A stretch of DNA of 64,000 bases from Odoribacter splanchnicus DSM 20712 (GCF_000190535.1 NC_015160.1:3162001-3226000), one strand, 5' to 3'; shown: positions 27,502-37,103, counted from the stretch's first letter. The notes: generated by a model from the sequence alone, not told the origin. Numbers and translations are program-made.

Positions 27502-28482
27502 TTACTCCGTATATTTCAAACTCGTAAAATAACCGTCTTCCACGGGATCGTCCGGACAATTCGTCTGTTGCATCATATCCAAATTCATCGACAACACACG
27601 CATCAGGTAAGGCACTAAAGCTACTGTCCGCTGCAACATCTTCGGGAACACCCGGAAAGTATAATCCAACTCTGCCTTCCCCGTAGTGGTCAAAAAACTG
27701 ATATAATCTGCCAAATCCGTTTGACGGTCAGGGATTTTAATCGTTTCCTTCTGAAAAGAAGTCGGAACGGAACGGACATAACCGCAAAACCTAAATGTAT
27801 ACACATTATCAGAATACTTTTCATCAGGATCAGGTATAATATCCATTCCTCCCAAAAGAGCCAGCATAGATGTCACATCCTGACCGTTTGATTTCTTCAT
27901 CCGCAAATCGAAAAACGCATCCGGTTGCTCCTCTGCTCCCAAATACAAGCGGGAAAGCAATAAACCCGACAATGCTTCCTGCAAAGCATGCCAGTCCTCC
28001 TCTGTGTATCCTTGCATCCGCTCTCCAAAACCCGGAATAATAATGCAATCTCCATTCACCAAATAATCCTCTACCAACCGCCTCTTATTGTACGACGAGG
28101 CATCACACAGAGAATCGCACAGAAACGTCCGCACAAACCAACTCTCTTTCAACAGCTCCTTATCCATCCCCAAAAAAATCCCGTTCTGCACGATATCGAT
28201 CAGTTTCGGAATCAGTTCCTTATACTCCGATTTCATGGGCGTATACCATCTCGTAGAAGTACCGCTCCAATTGCTCACCTGGAAAGCATTCTTCTGATAG
28301 TCGTACAGATAGTACATTCCCCACTCTTCCCAGGTATTATAAATCAACTCGTCCACCGATCCCGGTTCCCCTTTCGTCAAACCGTACAGCGGTCCAGCCA
28401 GTTCCGGATTCACCGTTACCTCCTCGGAACAAGATATTCCCAGGAACATCACTGTCGCCAAATATATTGCTATCTTTTTCAT
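27502..28482 (-). CDS. SusCD-associated lipoprotein, divergent relative of import-associated metallohydrolase lipoproteins
   Basis: 326 residues with lipoprotein signal ending at Cys18 (FLGISCSEE). The segment NTWEEWGMYYLYDYQKNAFQ, then a YTP motif and LIPKLIDIVQNGIF, resembles the N-terminal part of the Bacteroidetes lipoproteins encoded after SusD that are annotated as import-associated zinc metallohydrolases (Peptidase_Mx1-like). Those have HExxH; I see none here, so any peptidase activity is doubtful. The gene follows SusD directly (20 bases), as expected for the family. An alternative is an unrelated binding lipoprotein. Confidence 0.5.
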   Translation of the reverse strand: MKKIAIYLATVMFLGISCSEEVTVNPELAGPLYGLTKGEPGSVDELIYNTWEEWGMYYLYDYQKNAFQVSNWSGTSTRWYTPMKSEYKELIPKLIDIVQNGIFLGMDKELLKESWFVRTFLCDSLCDASSYNKRRLVEDYLVNGDCIIIPGFGERMQGYTEEDWHALQEALSGLLLSRLYLGAEEQPDAFFDLRMKKSNGQDVTSMLALLGGMDIIPDPDEKYSDNVYTFRFCGYVRSVPTSFQKETIKIPDRQTDLADYISFLTTTGKAELDYTFRVFPKMLQRTVALVPYLMRVLSMNLDMMQQTNCPDDPVEDGYFTSLKYTE

Positions 28483-28502
28483 TATATTGTTATTTTTTGT
28501 TA

Positions 28503-30104
28503 CTAATCCGCAGAAATCACCTCACGCCGGTTATCGGTACAAGCCTCATTATAATGCAATTCGCTGCTGGGAATAGGCAACACCCAATTACTGCTTTCCC
28601 GTTTCAACGTGTACGTTTCGTATGTATTCCAACCGGAATACCATCTATGTTTCAACTCCGGCATTCCCTGCCGACGTAAATCCCAGAAACGCATCGCCTC
28701 CTCGAAACACAATTCCCGCCGCCGTTCAGCCCAGATAAAGTTTACCAATTCCTCGGCACTCTTGAAATCCGCTGTGGTCTTGTCTGTAAAGGTCGTCTTG
28801 TCCATACGGCAACGCAACAGGCGGTTCAAACATTCTATCGCGTCCGAAGACACCGTATTGCTTTTCCGTGCATAAGCCTCTGCCAAATTCAACACCACTT
28901 CCACACTCCGCCAGTTTTCACGCAACAGTTTCTCCGACGGTTTCGAAGCCCCGCTCATCTTCATCTGGCGATACTTCACCGGATAATAGTACTTATACTG
29001 ATAAGGTTCATCGTCAAGCCAAGGTTTCTCTGCCTTTTTCGCCGGAATATCTTTTTTGAAATAAGCTGTCTTGCGCAAATCCTCATCGGTATAAGAAGCG
29101 AATAAAGACCCTTCCGTGCTGTAGGAAACCCTGAATCCCAAAGCACCCCCATATGGCGAAGGAGCAAGATACCCATAAGGATAGGTACTGGGATGGGTCC
29201 CGAAAGTAAACACGATTTCCTTATTCTTCACACCATCCATTATTGCAAATCCCTTACTGTCCGAATCTTCTCCGAATGAAGTCCGATCCTGAGCATTCAA
29301 ATCCAGAATGTTCGGATTCTGTTCCCAAAACAGATTCCCGACCCGGATGACTTCGTCCCAATTCTCCTGAAACAAAGCGATACGGGATGCCAGCAACAGC
29401 ACAGCTGTAGGGGAAAGACGATGAATATTCCCGTCAAATTCGGCTTCCGCCCCGTACTTCTCAGCCTGAGCGATATCCTCGTTGATGAGTTCGTAGACCT
29501 CGCGGATGGTAGAACGCCCCCGTGCCGAAATATCAATTTGCGGTTCCTTCCGAATCACCACACCCGGCTTGTCCAAATTGGCCTCAGACCAAGGCAGCGC
29601 ATAAAGATTGACCAAACACCAGTAATAATAAGCCCGTAATGCGTATGCCTGGGAAGCTAAGAAATTATACTTTCCGGAATCCGCCTCCGCATACCGTATC
29701 TCCGGCAACGCATCGATAACCACATTGCAAGCTAAGATATTCTTATAACGGCTGTCCCAAAAATTCTCCGTATAATCCTCTATTTTTTCCTTCCATTTAT
29801 AGGAATCCTCCCCTTGTGCCCCATACAAAAGATTAAAAGAATTCTTATCGCGGTCGGCATAGCCTTTATCTGCCGGATCCATGTCCAAATGTCCCATCTC
29901 CACATCATCTGTCATCAGGGACAGCCACGCCACCTCTTCGTTAAAATTCATCGGATATCCCTCTTTGTACAACATCGGCGCGTACTCTTCCACTTTCTCC
30001 GGAATCAGCAAATCCCCGGAATCTTCTTTCAAATAATCGCTGCACCCGGCTGTCAATCCCAATACGGCCAGCAAACAGGCATATAATTTAATTATCTTTT
30101 TCAT
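28503..30104 (-). CDS. SusD/RagB-family nutrient-binding lipoprotein
   Basis: 533 residues from the ATG at 30104. Lipoprotein signal ends at Cys21 (LTAGCSDYLKEDSGDLLIPE). The body carries SusD signatures: QAYALRAYYYWCLVNLYALP, EVYELINEDIAQAEKYG, LNRLLRCRMDK and FIWAERRRELCFEEAMRFWDLRRQG. It forms the lid of the SusC pore encoded upstream. An AGGAGG sequence (minus strand, 30112-30117) lies 7 bases before the ATG, which is unusual in Bacteroidetes, where Shine-Dalgarno sites are rare. Confidence 0.95.
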   Translation of the reverse strand: MKKIIKLYACLLAVLGLTAGCSDYLKEDSGDLLIPEKVEEYAPMLYKEGYPMNFNEEVAWLSLMTDDVEMGHLDMDPADKGYADRDKNSFNLLYGAQGEDSYKWKEKIEDYTENFWDSRYKNILACNVVIDALPEIRYAEADSGKYNFLASQAYALRAYYYWCLVNLYALPWSEANLDKPGVVIRKEPQIDISARGRSTIREVYELINEDIAQAEKYGAEAEFDGNIHRLSPTAVLLLASRIALFQENWDEVIRVGNLFWEQNPNILDLNAQDRTSFGEDSDSKGFAIMDGVKNKEIVFTFGTHPSTYPYGYLAPSPYGGALGFRVSYSTEGSLFASYTDEDLRKTAYFKKDIPAKKAEKPWLDDEPYQYKYYYPVKYRQMKMSGASKPSEKLLRENWRSVEVVLNLAEAYARKSNTVSSDAIECLNRLLRCRMDKTTFTDKTTADFKSAEELVNFIWAERRRELCFEEAMRFWDLRRQGMPELKHRWYSGWNTYETYTLKRESSNWVLPIPSSELHYNEACTDNRREVISAD

Positions 30105-30119
30105 AACCAATCCTCCTCA

Positions 30120-33100
30120 TTAAAATGTAACGTTAATACCCAAACTGTAGGAAGGCAATATCGGAATATTGGCACTCGGCGTCTCCGGATCGAGCCCTTT
30201 CCAAGCTTTTTTCGCCCACACATGCAGATTGGAAGCCTGGAAACGGAGCTGCATGGAAGAGATGCCCACCTTGCTCAGTATCTTTTCAGGAATCAGGTAA
30301 CTCAACCCTACCATCCGCAGCCGCAAGAAACTGGACTTTGCCACACGCAGGTCTGACAAATCGTAGAGATAAGTACCATATTCATACCCATTCCTAAAAT
30401 TCTCGCTCCTGTTTGTCTTCAATCCGGATGCCACATTGTAATTAAACAACGTCGGCACATCCGTATGCTGTTCGTCGCCCGGCTTCCTCCAACGGCTGTT
30501 CCAATTGTCCGACACATTCTCCAACGGTGACAAGATACGTTTTTTATCAGCATATATCTGGGGCAAACGCGATACGCCGCCCAAGTTATACGAGAAGCCC
30601 AGCGATAATGACAAACGCCTTTTGAAAGTCAATTGTGTATCGAACCCACCCGACAAATCAGGAAATATCGACCCACTCTTCACCAACTCCATCAAAGTAG
30701 GTTCTCCATGGTACCACAATTCCCCTTCTTTTCCGTAAAACAGAGGATAACCGTTCTCCGCCGACAACCCGCCGTAACGGAAAGAATACATCGTGCCCAA
30801 CTTCTCTCCGGCAACCGCCAGATTCCCCGCCAGCATCTTATCAAGCACCTCCTGCTCACTGTAGATGTCATCGTTCGCCAGCGTCACCTCACTCGTATTC
30901 CGCCCGAAGTTTACGTTGAAATTCCAGTTCCACGTCTTGTTCCGGATAATCTGCACGCTCAAATTCCCCTCGAACCCCTGGTTGTTCATCTTCCCGCTAT
31001 TCATGTAAAGCACACTCCGTCCGTTTGAAGATGCCACAGCTTTATCCATGATCAAATCCTTCGTATACTTCTTGTACACATCGAAACTACCGGAAAGCCG
31101 GCCATTCCAAAAAGAAAAATCCACCGCTGCATTCCATGAAGCCGTCTTCTCCCAACGCAAATCAGGATTCGGCAACCGATAAATCGTAGACTGCTCCAGG
31201 TTGCTTACATCGTGGCGGTTCCCCACTGAAAGAATCAGATTCGGCGTCGCATCATCGTGGATATTCCCCTGGATACCGTAACTGCCCCGGAAAGCCACGA
31301 AATGTCCCTTGTCGGCGAAATGCTCCAAGAAATGCTCTTGAGTCAGCATCCACTTCGCGGCCACAGACCATGTCGGCAACCATCGGTACTTCGGATTGCT
31401 TCCGAACTTGTTCGCTCCGTCCGAACGGATATTAAAATTTGCCACATAACGGTTGTCGTACGTATAAGTCGCAGAACCGTAAAATGAGGCTACCCGTGAA
31501 ATATTGTTCGTATTCGTCGGAGTATTCCGCGCATACCCCGACAAAAATCTGTCCGTATATACCGGCATAAAACGCTCCCCGAACGTCGGCGTCCAGCCGT
31601 AACCCGTCACATTCACCCCCGTGTACTTCGTGCCTCGCAACTCGGAACCCACAATGACATTCACGTCGTGTACCCCGAAGAGTTTGATATAACTCAATCC
31701 ATTTCGCACGGTATAGCCCGTTTTCTGCGTATGCCCCTGTGTTAAAATACCGCCGTACGGCAACCGTGATTTCCAATAATCATCCGTATTTTCGTCATAC
31801 TGCCTGTAATTATATCCCCGAATACCGGCGATAAAATACGACTCCTCTGTTTTCCAGTCCCGCGAATTGGACGTCGAATTATGGTAAGAGAACGTCCCCT
31901 GATAGGACAATCCGTCCCACAGCTTCACATTCATATCCAACAACGCATTGAAATCGTTCGACTTGTTCTCCTTGCCTGTCTCGTCCAACTCCTTCAACAC
32001 ATTATACTTGTATTGGCTTTTATTTATATAATGGTATGATCCGTCCTCTTCATAAGGCTTCACCGTCCGCGATGTATTATACGCATAGGAGAACGGAGAC
32101 ACTGTTGAATACCCCTCATTTTTCGTCGTACTGAAATCGATTTTCGTCATGAATCTCACCCAGTCGTTCAACCGGACATCTACTTTTGCCAACGACGTAA
32201 ACCGCTCGCTCAGCGACCCTTTCGCGCCACCCTGGTTGTTATTATACCCCACCGACACATAATACTTCGCCTTTTCGTCCCCCCCCTGCACGCTCACATT
32301 GTGCGAATGCGTCACCGCATTCCGGAACAGCACGTCGAACCAGTCCGTATTCCGCTCCGCCATCTCCATCGCCCGCACACCAAACTCCTCTTTCGACATC
32401 CGCCGGTTGATCAATTCATTCAATAATCCCTCATACGAATCGTCAGGCGTCAAATTGGAAACTGCCGAAGAACTATAAGCCAACCCCTCCTCGAAAATAT
32501 CCTTCGACAACTGCATCCGCTCCGCCGAATTCATCCGGTCGAAATTCCGGTACGATGGCCGCTGGTTCACCAGCACCTCCCCATGGTACGACACCTTCGG
32601 GCGTCCCACCGTTCCCTTCTTCGTCGTCAGTACAATTACCCCGTTCGCCGCCTTCACCCCGTAAATCGCCGTAGCAGAAGCGTCCTTCAACACTGTAATC
32701 GACTCAATATCCTGCGGGCTGATGCCTGAAATCGCATTCCCCACCAAATACTCTGCATCCTCGCTATTCAATTCCGACGCCGTAATCGGAACATTTTGTT
32801 CAAGAATCACCCCATCAACAACCCATACCGGAGCTTTATTTCCGTTAATCGTTGAAGTTCCCCGGATACGTATTTTAGGCGTAGCACTCGGTTCACCCGA
32901 AGTATTCATCACCATCAAACCGGGAATCTGTCCTTGCAACATCTGGTCGATCGAGGGTGCTCCCGCCATATAGATATCTTCAGTTTTCACTGTAGACACG
33001 GCACTGGCGGATTCCCGGCGGCTAAGCACCTGATAACCGGTTACCACCACTTCATCCATGTTTACATTAGTTTCATGCATTTTGACATCTATCCTTTCTT

Positions 33101-33686
33101 CTCCTTTCCAGGTCCGACTTTCCTGAGTCATTCCAACAAAAGAATAAATCAATTTGATTCCCGGTCTATTTTCGATCACCAACATATATTCGCCCTCGAT
33201 ATTAGTTGCACATCCCCGGGCAGCTCCTTCCATGATAACCGAAACGCCGGGCAAAGGATTACCCTCGGCATCGGTAACCCTTCCCTTCAGGATTTTCACC
33301 TTTTCCTCATTTCGCTGGGGAATGTCCTTTGCCGGTTTAATCACGACCATATTCTCCAGACATTCGAAATCATACGGCAAACCTTGCAATATCTGCCTTA
33401 CTGTGTTCTCCAATGAAAGATTATCCACTTTCATATTCAGGCGTACGTCAGTAGCAAGCTCTTCTTCATTGAAAATAAAATAGACTCCTGTTTGCTTCTT
33501 CAATATTTTAAAAGCTTCCCGCAAAGTAGCATTTTCCAGTTTTAAACTTACGGTTTGTGATACAACATCACCGAAAACATTCATAGACAAGAAAATGGTT
33601 AGAATCACCGTTAATCTCATGGGATACAAAACTTTCCTTCCAACAGATAAGCGTTGGAGAAATTCAGAAATTCGCTTTTTTTTCAT
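30120..33686 (-). CDS. SusC/RagA TonB-dependent receptor with STN signalling domain
   Basis: 1188 residues from the ATG at 33686; a GTG 24 bases upstream is less likely. After the signal sequence comes an STN domain (about 50-105: LRLTVI... then TLREAFKILKKQTGVYFIF), a carboxypeptidase-like domain (KGRVTDAEGNPLPGVSVIME), a plug (MDEVVVTGYQVLSRRESAS, then IRGTSTINGNKAPVWVVDG and LKDASATAIYGVKAANGVIV) and a full barrel ending YSLGINVTF. The STN domain lets substrate binding signal through FecR to the ECF sigma factor. It is followed by its SusD. The downstream peptidase and thioredoxins suggest a peptide or protein substrate; this is inference. Confidence 0.95.
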   Translation of the reverse strand: MKKKRISEFLQRLSVGRKVLYPMRLTVILTIFLSMNVFGDVVSQTVSLKLENATLREAFKILKKQTGVYFIFNEEELATDVRLNMKVDNLSLENTVRQILQGLPYDFECLENMVVIKPAKDIPQRNEEKVKILKGRVTDAEGNPLPGVSVIMEGAARGCATNIEGEYMLVIENRPGIKLIYSFVGMTQESRTWKGEERIDVKMHETNVNMDEVVVTGYQVLSRRESASAVSTVKTEDIYMAGAPSIDQMLQGQIPGLMVMNTSGEPSATPKIRIRGTSTINGNKAPVWVVDGVILEQNVPITASELNSEDAEYLVGNAISGISPQDIESITVLKDASATAIYGVKAANGVIVLTTKKGTVGRPKVSYHGEVLVNQRPSYRNFDRMNSAERMQLSKDIFEEGLAYSSSAVSNLTPDDSYEGLLNELINRRMSKEEFGVRAMEMAERNTDWFDVLFRNAVTHSHNVSVQGGDEKAKYYVSVGYNNNQGGAKGSLSERFTSLAKVDVRLNDWVRFMTKIDFSTTKNEGYSTVSPFSYAYNTSRTVKPYEEDGSYHYINKSQYKYNVLKELDETGKENKSNDFNALLDMNVKLWDGLSYQGTFSYHNSTSNSRDWKTEESYFIAGIRGYNYRQYDENTDDYWKSRLPYGGILTQGHTQKTGYTVRNGLSYIKLFGVHDVNVIVGSELRGTKYTGVNVTGYGWTPTFGERFMPVYTDRFLSGYARNTPTNTNNISRVASFYGSATYTYDNRYVANFNIRSDGANKFGSNPKYRWLPTWSVAAKWMLTQEHFLEHFADKGHFVAFRGSYGIQGNIHDDATPNLILSVGNRHDVSNLEQSTIYRLPNPDLRWEKTASWNAAVDFSFWNGRLSGSFDVYKKYTKDLIMDKAVASSNGRSVLYMNSGKMNNQGFEGNLSVQIIRNKTWNWNFNVNFGRNTSEVTLANDDIYSEQEVLDKMLAGNLAVAGEKLGTMYSFRYGGLSAENGYPLFYGKEGELWYHGEPTLMELVKSGSIFPDLSGGFDTQLTFKRRLSLSLGFSYNLGGVSRLPQIYADKKRILSPLENVSDNWNSRWRKPGDEQHTDVPTLFNYNVASGLKTNRSENFRNGYEYGTYLYDLSDLRVAKSSFLRLRMVGLSYLIPEKILSKVGISSMQLRFQASNLHVWAKKAWKGLDPETPSANIPILPSYSLGINVTF

Positions 33687-33749
33687 AAATTTGTTCGTTT
33701 TAATTAACACATCTCCGGAGTGTCGACAATTCCGGAATAAATCACCTCA

Positions 33750-33777
33750 AACGGGAAATGTTGGAGCATTTCCCGTT
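33750..33777. terminator. Hairpin between fecR and susC
   Basis: AACGGGAAATG (33750-33760) pairs perfectly with CATTTCCCGTT (33767-33777). In the minus-strand transcript it follows the fecR stop by about 10 bases, but the T-run is on the plus-strand side. It may separate or attenuate transcription between the sigma/anti-sigma unit and the SusC operon. Confidence 0.55.
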
Positions 33778-33786
33778 TTTTTAGAT

Positions 33787-34956
33787 TCAGTCTAAGCCTG
33801 TTGCTTTAACCACAATTTCTTTACCATTAACAATAAAACACACATCCGTTGTCTGTTCTATAATTGACAGCACATCATTCAATACATCATATTTCCTGAC
33901 CACACCCGTAAAACGCCGGTTTGCAAATTCCGGAGCAGCAAAAATAATACGGACATCATACCAACGGGATAATTGCACAGCAATATCAGACAAAGGCATA
34001 TTTTCATATTCAAAAATTCCTTTAGTCCAAGAAGTATACATACCTACCTCTACTTCTCGTCTGTCCATGGTTCCTGCTTTTATATCAGTAACCGCCTGAA
34101 ACCCTGGTTGCAACTCTGTTTGCAAACCGGCATATTTCACATTCACTCCCCCCTGTACTAAAGTCGTTAGCACTTGCTGACTTTCACCATAAGCAGAAAC
34201 ATTGAATTTAGTCCCCAAAACCTGAATACTCACTTGATTAGCATGTACGATAAACGGCCGTTCCCGATCAGGTTCCACTTCAAAATAAGCCTCCCCTTTT
34301 ATAAAAATTTCACGGCGGTTACTTGTAAAATTTACCGGGAAACGAAGTTCTGAATCCGAATTCATCCAAACTTTGGTACCGTCAGATAAAGTAAAATGAT
34401 ATTCTCCGGCAACAGGAACCTTCACTGTATGAAAAACCGGCTGTTCATCCCTCAGTTTAATATGATTATATTGTAACCCAAGCAAAGAATCGTTTTCAAT
34501 TAAAGCTTCCGTAGTAATTACTTCTTTCAAATCACCTCTCGTCAAATCAATCTGGGAGCCGTTAGCTAATATCAGAGTGGCTTTTGTCGATCCCGGTAAA
34601 ATCTGTATTAATTGTACCTCCTGTTCCGTCAGTTTGTTTCTCTGCCAAAAAGCCATCCCCAAACCAATAAAAATAATGACAACCGCAGCCCCGAGAGACA
34701 AACGGCGGTAAAAACTCTTGATTCTTCCCCGTCTGATCTTACCTGCCAACTCCTGCCATGCTCTCTCTTCATCTAACCAATCTGCTCCTTCCACCATCCG
34801 ATTTATCTTAACCGTTTTCAGGTATTGCTCAAACAATTCCCGATTTTCCGAAGCTTTATCTATCCATTCACGCAATTTTCCAGCCTCTTCCGCATTTATT
34901 CTACCGGTACAATAATCCGCTATCCATTCCAATATAAACTGATCCATTTCAGACAT
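33787..34956 (-). CDS. FecR-family anti-sigma factor
   Basis: 389 residues. A cytoplasmic N-terminal part (1-85) precedes one membrane helix at about 87-104 (LGAAVVIIFIGLGMAFW). Then comes the periplasmic FecR domain (VPVAGEYHFTLSDGTKVWMN, FIKGEAYFEVEPDRERPFIV) and a C-terminal DUF4974 domain (FEYENMPLSDIAVQLSRWYD). FecR senses the STN domain of the loaded receptor and releases the ECF sigma factor. Encoded between sigma factor and receptor, the usual order. Confidence 0.95.
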   Translation of the reverse strand: MSEMDQFILEWIADYCTGRINAEEAGKLREWIDKASENRELFEQYLKTVKINRMVEGADWLDEERAWQELAGKIRRGRIKSFYRRLSLGAAVVIIFIGLGMAFWQRNKLTEQEVQLIQILPGSTKATLILANGSQIDLTRGDLKEVITTEALIENDSLLGLQYNHIKLRDEQPVFHTVKVPVAGEYHFTLSDGTKVWMNSDSELRFPVNFTSNRREIFIKGEAYFEVEPDRERPFIVHANQVSIQVLGTKFNVSAYGESQQVLTTLVQGGVNVKYAGLQTELQPGFQAVTDIKAGTMDRREVEVGMYTSWTKGIFEYENMPLSDIAVQLSRWYDVRIIFAAPEFANRRFTGVVRKYDVLNDVLSIIEQTTDVCFIVNGKEIVVKATGLD

Positions 34957-35035
34957 CTTTTTATATATATTCCTATATATTAAAAAATGGGTGAAAAGAA
35001 ATCCGATTTTTTATAAAAAGAAAAAATTTTAAATA

Positions 35036-35602
35036 TCAAGAAAAAAGTAACAGGAATGCAACAATTTTCCCCAAATTCCGACGCAGTTGCCGAAGAGCAT
35101 TGGAATAATGGGTTTTTACCGTATTTACAGAAATATGATAACGTTCTGCCACTTGTTTATAAGTCAGATTTTCCAAAACAACAGCTTTGAATACTTCCCG
35201 GGATTTCTCTGGCAATTGTATAATTTCAAATTCAATTTTCTCTTTCAGAATATTCAATTCCTCATCCTCATAAAATGCAATTTCCTCCAAAAAAAGATTA
35301 ACATGTTCTTCTATATCATCGAACTTGAAGCGGTTATATTTATCCAACAATTTTAAAGAGGCTTTTGCAACAGCTCCGAACAGATAGGCACGTAGTGAAC
35401 CTTCAAACTGCCCCCCTTTTTTATTCTCCCAAAAAGTCACAAATACATTTTGTACGATATCTTCAGCATCTTCTAAAGTAGGCACATATTTTAACGCATA
35501 CACACATAATGAACGATAATACTTATCAAACATCATTTTGATACATATTTCATTTCCAGCCCTTAAAGCTTCAATAATATTCTCTTCAGAAAATAATACC
35601 AT
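35036..35602 (-). CDS. RNA polymerase ECF sigma-70 factor (Bacteroidetes SusCD/FecR type)
   Basis: 188 residues from ATG 35602; upstream in-frame starts to 35641 add a non-conserved leader. Region 2 is at about 25-60 (YYRSLCVYALKYVPTLEDAE, then DIVQNVFVTFWENKK) and region 4 at about 130-175 (LENLTYKQVAERYHISVNTV, KTHYSNALRQLRR). It is expected to direct transcription of the SusC operon when released by FecR. The gene diverges in function but not strand from the PPIase gene downstream of nothing else; it starts the regulatory cassette. Confidence 0.93.
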   Translation of the reverse strand: MVLFSEENIIEALRAGNEICIKMMFDKYYRSLCVYALKYVPTLEDAEDIVQNVFVTFWENKKGGQFEGSLRAYLFGAVAKASLKLLDKYNRFKFDDIEEHVNLFLEEIAFYEDEELNILKEKIEFEIIQLPEKSREVFKAVVLENLTYKQVAERYHISVNTVKTHYSNALRQLRRNLGKIVAFLLLFS

Positions 35603-35719
35603 CCACTGCAAATTAGAAAAGGCAGATCGGTACCTTCGCAAAAATAATTATTTTCAAATTATCTGCTTTTTGATATTGCCTTGCCTTTTTATACCTTATC
35701 TCTACCATTTACACTTCTC

Positions 35720-36520
35720 TCATTCCTCTTCTATTTTTAGAATCACAACATCCCTCAAGGGGCGGCAATTATCGTCCGTCTCTTGTTCGGCAATAGAATC
35801 GACAATTTCCATTCCCTCGATCACTTCACCGAAAACAGTATATTCCCCGTCTAAATGGGGACTTCCCCCGATGGTCGTATAGGCTGCCCGCTGTTCCCCG
35901 GTAAGTTTCAACTTCACCTGATCGAATAAAAGACGGGTCGTATCGGATAGCTTTTCGTTCAACTGCATCAACTTCTCATAATCATTTGCTAGTTGATACT
36001 TCAGGATTTCTCCTTCACAAGCTTGTTGTAAACGATTAAAAAGGGCGGTATAGCGCTTGTTATTGATTTTCTCTATTTCTTCATCGATGATATCGGGAGT
36101 AAAAATTCTTCCCTGCACGATATAAAAATGCGATCCGCTGGAGCTCCGTTCCGGATTGATATTATCGGCTTCACGGGCCGCTGCCAGTACCCCTCTTTTA
36201 TGGAAATATTTCGGGACAATCTCTGCTTTCAATGTGTATCCGATATCGTTAGCTCCCAAGACCATCCCCGGACGTGCCGATTTCGAATCCGGATCACCGG
36301 TCTGAATCATAAAATCCTTTATTACCCGATGAAAAAGCATACCGTTATAATAGCCTTCGCGGATTAATTTCAGGATATTATCACGATGTAATACCGTCTC
36401 ATCATACAATTTCAACCGGATATTTCCCAAAGAAGTCTCCATGCGGATAACCGTGTCCTTTTTCCGCTCACAAGCTCCGAGCAGCAGGCTTAACACCAGG
36501 ATAAAAACAATTCTTTTCAT
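35720..36520 (-). CDS. Cyclophilin-type peptidyl-prolyl isomerase lipoprotein
   Basis: 266 residues. The signal has a lipobox (LSLLLGACERKKD). The cyclophilin domain shows GMLFHRVIKDFMIQTGDP, SSGSHFYIVQGR and GGSPHLDGEYTVFGEVIEGM. Between the last two there is an insert of about 60 charged residues (ITPDIIDEEIEKINNKR onward) that is common in Bacteroidetes homologues. It assists folding of envelope proteins at proline bonds. It stands alone, divergent from the SPOR gene. Confidence 0.92.
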   Translation of the reverse strand: MKRIVFILVLSLLLGACERKKDTVIRMETSLGNIRLKLYDETVLHRDNILKLIREGYYNGMLFHRVIKDFMIQTGDPDSKSARPGMVLGANDIGYTLKAEIVPKYFHKRGVLAAAREADNINPERSSSGSHFYIVQGRIFTPDIIDEEIEKINNKRYTALFNRLQQACEGEILKYQLANDYEKLMQLNEKLSDTTRLLFDQVKLKLTGEQRAAYTTIGGSPHLDGEYTVFGEVIEGMEIVDSIAEQETDDNCRPLRDVVILKIEEE

Positions 36521-36641
36521 AAACTACAACCATTAGGACCGAATGATACCTTTCTTGTCAGCAAAATTAATTTATCTCGGCATAAACTAACCTATTTTTT
36601 ACTAAATTTGTGACGAAATATCGTTTTCCGGTTCAAACCTG

Positions 36642-36649
36642 TATATTTG
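36642..36649 (+). promoter_or_regulatory. -7 box candidate for the SPOR lipoprotein gene
   Basis: TATATTTG matches TAnnTTTG 18 bases before the ATG at 36668. A second match, TAAATTTG, is at 36603-36610. Confidence 0.45.
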
Positions 36650-36667
36650 CGACAAAATTCTTTGACA

Positions 36668-37102
36668 ATGAAATTTACACTGCTATTTCTATTACTTAGC
36701 TTTTTGATTTACGGTTGTAAAAATAAAGAACTGCCGGCCAAGTACCTGAGTACGATTACTGTTGTCCGCGAAACAGGAGGCAACCACAACATACGGCAAA
36801 CCGGCGAGGAAGCTACTTCACCTTCCCATGCTACGCCAATACTTCCCCAGCAAGCTAATACCCATAGTGGTACCAGATATCATATTATCGTGGGGAGTTT
36901 CAGCTCTGCAGAAAAAAAACGGGCGGAACAGCTTGTCGAAAAATTAAAAGCCCAGGATTATCCGGCCACATTGATCAGTTCTTCCCAAAGATATCGTGTC
37001 AGCATAGAAAGTTTCCCAACAGAAAACGAAGCGAATGCAGCCCGGGATGAATACCGGAAAATCACCGACCGGCAAGATATTTGGGTTCACAAAGTCAACT
37101 GA
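36668..37102 (+). CDS. SPOR-domain lipoprotein
   Basis: The start at 36668 gives signal MKFTLLFLLLSFLIYGC with Cys17; a start at 36647 would add seven residues. 144 residues. A low-complexity linker leads to a C-terminal SPOR domain of about 70 residues (YHIIVGSFSSAEKKRAEQLV, YRVSIESFPTENEANAARDE). SPOR domains bind denuded peptidoglycan at division sites. Convergent with the PAP2-like gene, with one base between stops. Confidence 0.88.
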   Translation: MKFTLLFLLLSFLIYGCKNKELPAKYLSTITVVRETGGNHNIRQTGEEATSPSHATPILPQQANTHSGTRYHIIVGSFSSAEKKRAEQLVEKLKAQDYPATLISSSQRYRVSIESFPTENEANAARDEYRKITDRQDIWVHKVN

Positions 37103-37103
37103 C

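Noticed and set aside
27988-28506. 172-codon plus-strand open frame opposite the SusCD-associated lipoprotein
   Set aside because: Composition is typical of an antisense shadow (Ile/His/Arg rich) and it ignores operon structure.
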